A DNA stretch of 53,758 nucleotides from Microbacteriaceae bacterium (GTDB taxonomy: Bacteria > Actinomycetota > Actinomycetes > Actinomycetales > Microbacteriaceae). The notes beneath the pieces were generated by a model. The model made no database searches. It had not been told where the DNA came from and saw nothing but the letters and a program-made list of their open reading frames with translations. Below, in pieces: positions 18,170-25,368 of this stretch. The stretch is taken from NCBI GenBank assembly GCA_014377425.1, contig JACMPQ010000048.1:1-53758 (forward strand). The letters run 5' to 3'. How positions within the stretch are numbered: position 1 is the stretch's first letter; each line of letters starts with the position of its first letter. The translations under genes were made by a program, and so were the position numbers.

Positions 18170-19243
18170 TTACTGGGCGGGTGACAGCGCCCGCGTTGCC
18201 ACCATCTCACGCCGCACGGCGTCGGCAAAACGGTCGACGTCGGCCGCGACGGTGTCAAACGCGCACATCCATCGCACCTCCCCGGTGGCGGCGTTCCAGT
18301 CGTAGAACCGAAACTCTCGGCGCAGGCTCTCGGCCACTCCGGTGGGAAGAATCGCAAAGACCGCATTGGCCTCGGTGGGCTGGGTGATTGTTAGACCGTC
18401 AATGTCGCTCACCGCGGCGCGCAGTCGCTGGGCCATCGCGTTGGCATGCTGCGCCGAACGCAACCACAGGTCACCCTCCAAAAGGGCCACCAGCTGGGCC
18501 GACACGAAGCGCATTTTCGACGCCAACTGCATGTTGATTTTGCGCAAAAAGTGCAGGCCCTCGGATACCTCGGGGTTGAGCACCACCACCGCCTCGCCGA
18601 ACAGCAGCCCGTTCTTGGTGCCCCCGAAGCTCACGATATCGACGCCGGCATCGGTGGTGAATTCACGGAGGGGCACGTCGAGAGTCGCTGCGGCATTGGC
18701 CAGCCGGGCGCCATCCATGTGGAGTTTCATCCCGCGCGCATGGGCATGATCGGCAATTGCCCGCACCTGGCTCACCGTATAGGCGGTTCCCAATTCGGAG
18801 GTCTGGGTAATGCTTACCGCTAAGGGTTGGGCGCGGTGTTCATCGCCCCAGCCCCAGGCCTCGGTGTCGATGAGTGCCGGGGTCAGCTTGCCGTCGGGCA
18901 CGGCCACCGTGAGCAGCTTGAGGCCAGCGATGCGCTCCGGCGCGGCGTTCTCGTCGAGGTGAATGTGTGCGTTGGCCGAGCAGATCACCGCACCCCAGCG
19001 CGGCAAAATCGACTGCAAACTCAACACGTTGGCCCCGGTGCCATTGAACACTGCAAACGCCTCGGCCTGCTCTCCGAAGTGTGCGCGCATCACCTCCTGC
19101 AGCCGGGCCGTGTAGGCGTCGCCGCCGTAAGAGGTCTGGTGCCCACCGTTCGCGTCGCTCAGGGCCTGCAGAATTTCGGGATGCGCCCCGGCGTAATTAT
19201 CCGAGGCGAAACCACGGCTGGAGGTATCGTGCAATGAGGTCAT
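18170..19243 (-). CDS. ltaE: Low-specificity L-threonine aldolase
   Basis: This PLP-dependent fold-type I enzyme cleaves L-threonine and allo-threonine to glycine and acetaldehyde. The N-terminal FASDNYAGAHPEI and SYGGDAYT match the family, and the PLP lysine lies in VSFGGTKNGLLFGEA. The ATG at 19243 gives 357 residues and overlaps the ABC permease TGA (ATGA), so the longer frame to 19462 is rejected. It is the last gene of a coupled operon with an ABC exporter and a DUF6421-like protein, an odd partnership for an amino-acid catabolic enzyme. Confidence 0.92.
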   Translation of the reverse strand: MTSLHDTSSRGFASDNYAGAHPEILQALSDANGGHQTSYGGDAYTARLQEVMRAHFGEQAEAFAVFNGTGANVLSLQSILPRWGAVICSANAHIHLDENAAPERIAGLKLLTVAVPDGKLTPALIDTEAWGWGDEHRAQPLAVSITQTSELGTAYTVSQVRAIADHAHARGMKLHMDGARLANAAATLDVPLREFTTDAGVDIVSFGGTKNGLLFGEAVVVLNPEVSEGLHFLRKINMQLASKMRFVSAQLVALLEGDLWLRSAQHANAMAQRLRAAVSDIDGLTITQPTEANAVFAILPTGVAESLRREFRFYDWNAATGEVRWMCAFDTVAADVDRFADAVRREMVATRALSPAQ

Positions 19244-20457
19244 TTGTCCAGTCTCGCAGCGGATCGGGCAGTGGAATGTGCAATCGCTTGAGCAGGGGAT
19301 TGTGCCGCGGATCGAAAAGTAGCCGGGCGTGCCAGCGCCTCGGAGAGTTTTACCCGGGCGCCCATCCGCAGTAGGGCATTGGAGTAGATTCTGGCGCCCA
19401 GCCCGACCACCGCAGCGGTGCTCGCCAACAGTATGACCAGGGAGATCAGCGGCTCCCACCACTGCGCTGTTCCCAAAAACAGGCGCATCGGCATCCCAAC
19501 CGGAGCCGAGAAGGGAACGTACGACATTACGGCTAGCACGACCGGGTTGTCGTGAAAGAAGATGACGGCGACGTAGGGCGCCATCACAAGGGTGGTCACC
19601 GGGGAGGTGACGCTACCGACATCCTCTTGGCGGGAGACGAGGGATGCGGCCGCGGCAAACAGTGCCGCCAGCAGCACAAAACCGAACACGAAGAAAACGA
19701 TGAACCACAAAATTGATGGCCCGATGTCACCCAGGATGGCGTGCTGCCCGGTGATTAACAGCCCCAGTGAGGTTAGCGTGGCAATGAGGGCGACCTGCCC
19801 GAAGGCGAGCAGGCTGTTACCGATCACCTTGCCCGCGAGCAGCAGCCGGGCTGAGATCGTAGCCAACAGAATTTCTACGATGCGAGTCTGCTTCTCCTCC
19901 ACAACGCTCTGGGCGATGGTCGACCCGAAGGTGAGGGTGGAAAGAAAGAACACAACTCCGAATCCAAGAGCCACAAGGTAGGCCAGGAACGGGTTGGTGG
20001 TCTCGGGGGTCAGGATGCGGACATCCGGCGCCAAGCTCACAGCCGCTACCACCGCGGGGTCGACCTCGCGTAGCGCGATTACGGTAATGCCGAGTTTTGA
20101 CACCGTGGAATTAGACACGACGGCGGCTTCGACCGCACCGGATCGAACCAGCCGTTCCGCCTCGACTAAGGTGTCGATGTACTGCAGGTCAAAGCCGACT
20201 ATCTTCGGCAAAGCGTTGGTGACAGAGCGTTGCACGGCGACCTTTGGCAGCTCGGCGTTGGAACTGACCAATGCGCCGACGATGATCGACGCCAAAACGA
20301 TGAGCATCAGTACACCGGTGGAGATCAGAAAGCTTTTGCTGCGCAGGCGGGTGAGCACCTCGCGCTGAGCGACCAGCCGAATGGTCTGGGTGACGCTTAA
20401 GGCGGCCAGCGGGGTCGTGGTGGGCGCGCCAGTCGTGAGCCGTCCTGTTTCGGTCAT
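19240..20457 (-). CDS. ABC exporter permease, NatB/ABC-2 type
   Basis: This 405-residue membrane protein has the NatB layout: one N-terminal helix (SFLISTGVLMLIVLASIIVGALV), a large extracytoplasmic loop of about 130 residues, then about five to six helices. It pairs with the ATPase encoded just upstream. The ATG at 20457 overlaps the ATPase TGA (ATGA). NatAB-type exporters have been linked to sodium or peptide/antibiotic efflux; the substrate is unknown here. Linkage to the threonine aldolase by overlapping codons implies fixed co-expression. Confidence 0.88.
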   Translation of the reverse strand: MTETGRLTTGAPTTTPLAALSVTQTIRLVAQREVLTRLRSKSFLISTGVLMLIVLASIIVGALVSSNAELPKVAVQRSVTNALPKIVGFDLQYIDTLVEAERLVRSGAVEAAVVSNSTVSKLGITVIALREVDPAVVAAVSLAPDVRILTPETTNPFLAYLVALGFGVVFFLSTLTFGSTIAQSVVEEKQTRIVEILLATISARLLLAGKVIGNSLLAFGQVALIATLTSLGLLITGQHAILGDIGPSILWFIVFFVFGFVLLAALFAAAASLVSRQEDVGSVTSPVTTLVMAPYVAVIFFHDNPVVLAVMSYVPFSAPVGMPMRLFLGTAQWWEPLISLVILLASTAAVVGLGARIYSNALLRMGARVKLSEALARPATFRSAAQSPAQAIAHSTARSAARLDK

Positions 20458-21386
20458 CGAATCACCTCCCGAAATATTTGAGCCAGGGTGGGCTGATGCC
20501 GCAAAAACCGGGTGACTTCTCCTCGAGTAAGCGCTTCGCGCAGTACGAGCTGGCTGGTGGCCGCGCTGTCGACGGCAAACACGACGTGTGCGGTGCTGCT
20601 TGGGGCATCGCACTCCGGGGCAATCCGCTCTAGGTCGCTTACCCCTGGTACGGCAGCGAGCCAATCCAGCCCGCTCCCATCCAGCGCGAGCTCGAATCGA
20701 AGCCCGCCGTGCTCGGCTCGCAGTGCGTTTCGCGATCCGGATGCCCGAATCTGGCCGTCAGCGATCACCACGAGGTCGTCGCAGAGCCGCTCCACGATGT
20801 CGAGCTGATGGGAGGAGAAAATTACCGGGGCCCCGCCGGCCGCGAATTCGCTCAGCACCGACACCACGGTATCGACGGCGAGGGGATCGAGTCCGGAGAA
20901 GGGCTCATCCAGCACAAGCACCGCGGGCGAATGCACCAATGCGGCGGCAATCTGCGCCCGCTGCTGGTTGCCGAGTGACAGCGATTGCACCGTATCGTTC
21001 AGTCGCTCGCCGAGGCCGAGCCGGGTGAGCAGCGAGCGCCCGCTCGTGCGCGCCGCGGTCGCGGTCATCCCGTGCAATCGCCCGAGGTAAACGATCTGTT
21101 CGAGAACGCGCATTTTGGGATAAAGCCCGCGTTCTTCGGGCATGTAGCCGAAACGGCGCCGAGTTTCGATGTTCAGCGCTTCGCCGTCAAGGGTCACGTG
21201 CCCGGAATCCGCGGCCAAAACGCCAAGAATTACGCGCATGGCAGTGGTTTTGCCTGCACCATTTCGGCCAACAAATCCGGTGAGACGACCGCCCAGCACT
21301 CGAAAACTCAGCTCGTCGAGCACGCGCCGACTACCGTAGCTTTTTGTGACCGAATGGATCGCGAGCACGGTGTCTGCGGAGGTCAT
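20454..21386 (-). CDS. ABC exporter ATP-binding protein, NatA-like
   Basis: This nucleotide-binding subunit has Walker A GRNGAGKTT, the signature LSLGNQQR (an LSxGxxQ variant common in NatA proteins), and Walker B VLVLDEPFSGLD. A C-terminal domain of about 90 residues matches the accessory DUF4162-type region. The ATG at 21386 gives 310 residues; a TTG at 21401 is an alternative. The stop of the upstream DUF6421-like gene lies 4 bp before this ATG, so translation is probably coupled. Confidence 0.9.
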   Translation of the reverse strand: MTSADTVLAIHSVTKSYGSRRVLDELSFRVLGGRLTGFVGRNGAGKTTAMRVILGVLAADSGHVTLDGEALNIETRRRFGYMPEERGLYPKMRVLEQIVYLGRLHGMTATAARTSGRSLLTRLGLGERLNDTVQSLSLGNQQRAQIAAALVHSPAVLVLDEPFSGLDPLAVDTVVSVLSEFAAGGAPVIFSSHQLDIVERLCDDLVVIADGQIRASGSRNALRAEHGGLRFELALDGSGLDWLAAVPGVSDLERIAPECDAPSSTAHVVFAVDSAATSQLVLREALTRGEVTRFLRHQPTLAQIFREVIR

Positions 21387-21390
21387 TTCC

Positions 21391-22857
21391 CTACGGTACA
21401 AGGGCAGTCTGTTCGGTCGCCACCGACGTCAACCGCCCTCGATCGGCGGTCGTAGCGGCGCTCCCGGTGATTCCCGCCGTTGACTCGATTACTGCCGCCA
21501 GCTTTTTGCTCAGCGCCTCGTAAAACATCGACAGGGGAAATTCGTCGTCGAGCACCGCGTCGGTGAGGGCCCGGTTGGGTTCGGTGAGCGGTAACTCTCG
21601 CGTGGCCCAGCGGGAGGAGGGATGCGGCTCAAGGGTTTCGGCCACCAGTCTGTGAGCTGCAAGCCAATGCGCCACCTTCGGTCGGTCGATCGAGCGCCAA
21701 TACAGTTCGTCGATTTCTCGGCCGAGGGCGAGAACTGCGCCCGGAACTTCGGCCCAATCAATAGAAAGCCGAGTGTCGGTCCAGTGCAGTACGTGGTGCT
21801 GATGAAGCCAGGCGAAGAGCAATTGCCCGCCCAGCCCGTCGTAGTTGCGTACCCGATTGCCGGTAAGAGCGAAGCGAAAGATGCGGTCGAAGATCACGGC
21901 GTACTGCACCATCCGGGCGCGCTCGGAGGTAACGGCATCGGTGAGCGGATCGGCGGCGAGGCGCACCGCTTCGCGGTAGGCGGTGAGATCGCACCTCAGC
22001 TCCTCGAGGGAATACAGAAAATAAGGCATCCGCTGTTTGATCATGAAGGGGTCGAAGGGGAGGTCTCCGCGCATGTGGGTACGGTCGTGAATCAAATCCC
22101 ACATTACGAAGGTCTCTTCGGCGAGGGTTTGATTTTTCAGGAGCGCTTTTGCGTCGTTCGGTAGTTCCAGCCGCGTCACCTCGGCCGCGGCCAGCACCAC
22201 CCGACGAAAGCGGGCTGCCTCGCGATCGGCGAAGATTGCTCCCCAGCTGAATGATTCGAGCTGACGAATGGCAATGGTTTCGGGGAACAGCACGGCAGAG
22301 TTGCTGTCGTACCCGGCGGTGAAATCCAAAAAACGGATCGGCACGAACAGGGGGTTTGAATAGTCGCCCGCTTCGAGCTGAGCTACGAAATCGGGCCAAA
22401 TAACCTCCACGAGCACCGCTTCGACAAGGCGACTGGTCGAGCCATTTTGGGTAAACATCGGAAAAATCACCAGGTGCTCCCGCCCGTTCACCCGCTGCTG
22501 TTGCTGTTGTGGCTGAAAAGCGCGTAGCGAATCTAAAAAGTCGGGCACTCCGAGGCCTTCCGAGTGCCAGCGCTCAAAATCGTGCGCTGCTTTGCCGAGG
22601 TAGGCGTCGTCGTGGGGAAGAATCTGACGAAATTCCAGCAGATTTTCTACGATCGAATCGATTAGTGGCCGGGCGGCGTCACGGCTCTGAACTCCGGGAA
22701 TGCTGCCATCAGGAAGTTGCAAAGCTTGCAGCCGGGATACGGCCGCCTTTATCGCATGCCATTCGGGCCGATGCGCCAAGGGATCGCCCTTGTGGCCAGG
22801 AATGCGAGCGGGTGCTGGGGTGTGCCCGGCGCTGGAATCCGAAATAATGTGTGGCAC
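21391..22857 (-). CDS. DUF6421-like protein with HDxxH motif
   Basis: This 488-residue cytoplasmic protein has no signal or membrane segment. I associate it, from memory, with the actinobacterial family DUF6421, function unknown. The notable segment is HDRTH (residues 257-261) followed 23 residues later by EELRCDL (285-291). This HDxxH plus EExRxD arrangement resembles gluzincin zinc peptidases such as M49 (HExxGH ... EExxxD); metal binding is inference. A QQQQQ run lies near residue 115. The GTG at 22857 is preferred because GGAGGG sits 4 nt before it; an ATG at 22887 is an alternative. It heads the coupled operon with the ABC exporter and ltaE. Confidence 0.75.
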   Translation of the reverse strand: MPHIISDSSAGHTPAPARIPGHKGDPLAHRPEWHAIKAAVSRLQALQLPDGSIPGVQSRDAARPLIDSIVENLLEFRQILPHDDAYLGKAAHDFERWHSEGLGVPDFLDSLRAFQPQQQQQRVNGREHLVIFPMFTQNGSTSRLVEAVLVEVIWPDFVAQLEAGDYSNPLFVPIRFLDFTAGYDSNSAVLFPETIAIRQLESFSWGAIFADREAARFRRVVLAAAEVTRLELPNDAKALLKNQTLAEETFVMWDLIHDRTHMRGDLPFDPFMIKQRMPYFLYSLEELRCDLTAYREAVRLAADPLTDAVTSERARMVQYAVIFDRIFRFALTGNRVRNYDGLGGQLLFAWLHQHHVLHWTDTRLSIDWAEVPGAVLALGREIDELYWRSIDRPKVAHWLAAHRLVAETLEPHPSSRWATRELPLTEPNRALTDAVLDDEFPLSMFYEALSKKLAAVIESTAGITGSAATTADRGRLTSVATEQTALVP

Positions 22858-22861
22858 TATG

Positions 22862-22867
22862 CCCTCC
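22862..22867 (-). promoter_or_regulatory. Shine-Dalgarno deciding the DUF6421-like start
   Basis: GGAGGG, then CATA, then GTG at 22857. It is the strongest ribosome site in this operon and favours GTG over the ATG ten codons upstream. A possible -10 TACGGT lies at 22908-22903. Confidence 0.7.
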
Positions 22868-23018
22868 AACAGAAATTGCCCGGGCATTGCGCCCGAATTT
22901 CCACCGTAACGAGCATTAGCCGCGTTTTGATTGCGGTATGCGCAAGATAGCCGCGCTTTCCGTGGCTGAAACGCTCGATTTGCCTGCCGTAGGTGTCGGC
23001 GACGCCGATGACCTGTCG

Positions 23019-23834
23019 TTAGAGCGAGTAGCGCACCAACCAATCGGTGATGAGGGCGGTGAAATCGTCTGCCTGCTCCACACTGGGGAGGTGGGCAGAT
23101 TCCGTGAAGCGCGCGCTGTCGGCCTCAACAATTGTCGACGCGAGATATTCGAAGGCTGCGAGCGTTTCGGTGAGGTCAAAGTCGCCGACGGTCACCAGCG
23201 TCGGCGCGGTGATGTCGGTGAGGCGATCCCAGGCGGGCGGATCGAGGGGGAGCGGCTGCAGCCGTTGGCCCACGTGAACCAGATTGGCTCGGTTAAGCCG
23301 GTAGGCCAACTCTACAAATTCTTCGTTGAGTTGGCTTTGGTCGCGGGTTGCTCCGATGCTGAGTAGTCGCACCTCGAGCTCATTCAGCGCTTTCCAGTCT
23401 TGCTCCAGAAACGCGACATCGAGGCGATCAAAGAGGTGGTTCTCGACTGTCGTTGGCTCTACAACGGGGAAGCCGCCGGGGCCGCCGCCGATGGTTACCA
23501 GCCCCGCCACCCGCTCCGGCGATTCCAGGGCGAGGTCGATGGCGATGCCCGCGCCGCGCGCACTCCCCACCACGGTGCAGGAGTCGATTCCTAGCTCGTC
23601 GAGCAGGGCGAGCGCGTCGGCGCGATCCGAAAATTCGCCGTCGTGTGCGGTGCTAGAGCCAAAACCTCGGCTGTCGACGCAGATGACGAAGTGGTTGTCG
23701 CTGAGGGTCGGAACTACCGGATCCCACATCCGGAGCGTCGCAACTCCGGCATGCAGCAGCAGAATGCCGGGTGCCGAACGCGGCCCAGCAATCTCGTAGT
23801 ACAGGGTTGCCCCGGAACGCTCGAGGTGTGGCAT
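23019..23834 (-). CDS. Alpha/beta hydrolase-fold protein, nucleophile Ser replaced by Ala
   Basis: The 271 residues follow the alpha/beta hydrolase pattern: LLLHAG strand and oxyanion loop, VDSRGFGSS, then the nucleophile elbow, an acidic residue after TLVTVGDFD, and the catalytic-type histidine at 248 (ESAHLP). At the elbow the family motif GxSxG reads G90-S-A-R-G, so the nucleophile position 92 is alanine. The codon is GCG; the neighbouring serine is at the wrong place. It may be non-catalytic, or use the fold differently. TAGCCT lies 7 nt before the ATG. It ends 161 bp before the DUF6421-like gene on the same strand. Confidence 0.82.
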   Translation of the reverse strand: MPHLERSGATLYYEIAGPRSAPGILLLHAGVATLRMWDPVVPTLSDNHFVICVDSRGFGSSTAHDGEFSDRADALALLDELGIDSCTVVGSARGAGIAIDLALESPERVAGLVTIGGGPGGFPVVEPTTVENHLFDRLDVAFLEQDWKALNELEVRLLSIGATRDQSQLNEEFVELAYRLNRANLVHVGQRLQPLPLDPPAWDRLTDITAPTLVTVGDFDLTETLAAFEYLASTIVEADSARFTESAHLPSVEQADDFTALITDWLVRYSL

Positions 23835-23841
23835 GTCTTTA

Positions 23842-23847
23842 AGGCTA
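23842..23847 (-). promoter_or_regulatory. -10 hexamer of alpha/beta hydrolase gene, leaderless spacing
   Basis: TAGCCT on the minus strand ends 7 nt before the ATG at 23834. Confidence 0.45.
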
Positions 23848-23925
23848 GCCCCGCAGTTGCAGCCAAGGGAAGGCTTGAGGCGCATTACCCCGGTGCTCGA
23901 CCGCCGGTTCTCTAATCCCCGCGCT

Positions 23926-24762
23926 CTAGAAAATCATCGGACGATCGTCGTCGTCGCCCAGTTCGAGATCGAGGTCGACGACCACCGGCACATGATCGCT
24001 GGGCGAGTCACCCTTGCGCTGGTCGCGATCGATATGAGCGGATGACACGAGCTCGTCGAATGCGTTCGAACCGAGAATGAAGTCAATGCGCATTCCCTCG
24101 TCGCGCGGAAACCGCATCTGCTGGTAATCCCAATAGGTGTAGCCCGACACGTTGCGACTGCGCAGCGCATCGACGAGCCCCAGGGTCTCAAACGTGACAA
24201 AGGCGTCGCGTTCCGGCCTACTCACGTGGGTGCGGCCGGAAAAAGCGCCAATGTCCCAGACGTCGTGGTCGAACGGAGCAATATTGAAGTCGCCCATCAA
24301 CGCCAGTGGCAGCTCGGGTTCGGCAGCCAGCCAACCGGCCGTCTCCTCGGCAAGGTTCGCCAGCCAGCGCAACTTGTAGTCGTAGTGCGGGTCGGCGAGG
24401 TCACGACCGTTCGGAACGTACAGGCTCCACAGCCGCACGCCGTTCACGGTGGCGCCAATGGCTCGAGCCTCCTGCGGCAGACGCCCCGCGTCATCCGTCT
24501 TACCGAAGCCGGGTGCCGAATCGAAACCCACCGAGACATCTTCGATTGGTAGTCGGCTGGCGATGGCGACGCCGTTCCACTGACTGAGCCCGTGCAGAAC
24601 CACCTCGTAACCGGCCTCCTGAAAGACCTCGAACGGGAACTGGTTCTCTTTGCACTTGATCTCTTGCAGAGCCAGAACATCAACGTCTTCGCTCACTAAC
24701 CAGTCAATAACCCTGCCCACCCGCGTTCTGATGGAATTCACGTTCCAGGTGGCTATTCGCAT
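23926..24762 (-). CDS. xthA: Exodeoxyribonuclease III
   Basis: This exonuclease III/AP endonuclease of the EEP superfamily cleaves abasic sites and degrades duplex DNA 3' to 5' in base excision repair. The start MRIATWNVNSI, metal-binding glutamate LQEIKCKE, the GDFNIAP loop, and the final SDHVPVVVDL histidine are all intact in 278 residues. The ATG at 24762 is set by this N-terminus and by TAGCGT 7 nt upstream. It is divergent from pyrE, with 54 bp between starts. Confidence 0.95.
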   Translation of the reverse strand: MRIATWNVNSIRTRVGRVIDWLVSEDVDVLALQEIKCKENQFPFEVFQEAGYEVVLHGLSQWNGVAIASRLPIEDVSVGFDSAPGFGKTDDAGRLPQEARAIGATVNGVRLWSLYVPNGRDLADPHYDYKLRWLANLAEETAGWLAAEPELPLALMGDFNIAPFDHDVWDIGAFSGRTHVSRPERDAFVTFETLGLVDALRSRNVSGYTYWDYQQMRFPRDEGMRIDFILGSNAFDELVSSAHIDRDQRKGDSPSDHVPVVVDLDLELGDDDDRPMIF

Positions 24763-24769
24763 TGTGCCA

Positions 24770-24775
24770 ACGCTA
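24770..24775 (-). promoter_or_regulatory. -10 hexamer of exonuclease III gene, leaderless spacing
   Basis: TAGCGT on the minus strand ends 7 nt before the ATG at 24762. Confidence 0.45.
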
Positions 24776-24803
24776 CCGTCACGCGAACATTGACCCTCTC
24801 CCC

Positions 24804-24809
24804 TAAAGT
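24804..24809 (+). promoter_or_regulatory. -10 hexamer of pyrE, leaderless spacing
   Basis: TAAAGT ends 7 nt before the GTG at 24817 and covers the alternative GTG at 24808, arguing for the shorter protein. Confidence 0.45.
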
Positions 24810-24816
24810 GAGAGTC

Positions 24817-25368
24817 GTGAATGACGCTCGTAGGCAACTGATCGACCATATTTCGGCCGGAGCTGTCTTCCACGGCGACTTCATCCTCACCAGCGGCAAA
24901 GAGGCCAGCTACTACGTTGACCTGCGCAAGGTCAGCCTCGACCATCGGGTCGCACCGCTCATCGGCCAAGTGATGCTCGATCTCATTGCTGAGATTCCGG
25001 ATGTCGCTGCCGTTGGCGGAATGACCATGGGTGCCGACCCCGTCGCCGCGGCCATTTTGCATCAGGGGGTGGCACGGGGTGTGAGTCTCGACGCCTTTGT
25101 CGTGCGTAAGGAACCCAAAGACCACGGCCGTGGCCGTCAGGTGGAAGGACCGGATGTCGCGGGCAAACGTGTCATCGTGCTCGAAGACACCTCGACCACG
25201 GGTGGGTCGCCGCTGGCAGCCATCGTCGCGCTGGAGAAGGTGGGTGCTGTTGTGGTTGCCGTTGCCGTTGTGGTCGACCGGGATACCGGTGCCAAGGAGG
25301 TCATCGAGGCCGCGGGTTACCGCTATCTGGCGGCGATTGGCCTCTCCGATCTCGGGTTGTCGAAATGA
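24817..25368 (+). CDS. pyrE: Orotate phosphoribosyltransferase
   Basis: This type I phosphoribosyltransferase converts orotate and PRPP to OMP in pyrimidine synthesis. The substrate loop LTSGKEASYYVDLRKV, the catalytic loop RKEPKDHGRGRQVEG and the PRPP motif VIVLEDTSTTGGS are complete. The GTG at 24817 gives 183 residues; in-frame GTG at 24808 and TTG at 24790 are possible but lie on or before the -10. Its TGA overlaps the ATG of the next gene (ATGA). Confidence 0.95.
   Translation: MNDARRQLIDHISAGAVFHGDFILTSGKEASYYVDLRKVSLDHRVAPLIGQVMLDLIAEIPDVAAVGGMTMGADPVAAAILHQGVARGVSLDAFVVRKEPKDHGRGRQVEGPDVAGKRVIVLEDTSTTGGSPLAAIVALEKVGAVVVAVAVVVDRDTGAKEVIEAAGYRYLAAIGLSDLGLSK

Noticed and set aside
19244-19462. 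73-residue N-terminal extension of threonine aldolase
   Set aside because: It is antisense-free but lies wholly inside the ABC permease gene in another frame; the ATGA overlap gives the expected protein.
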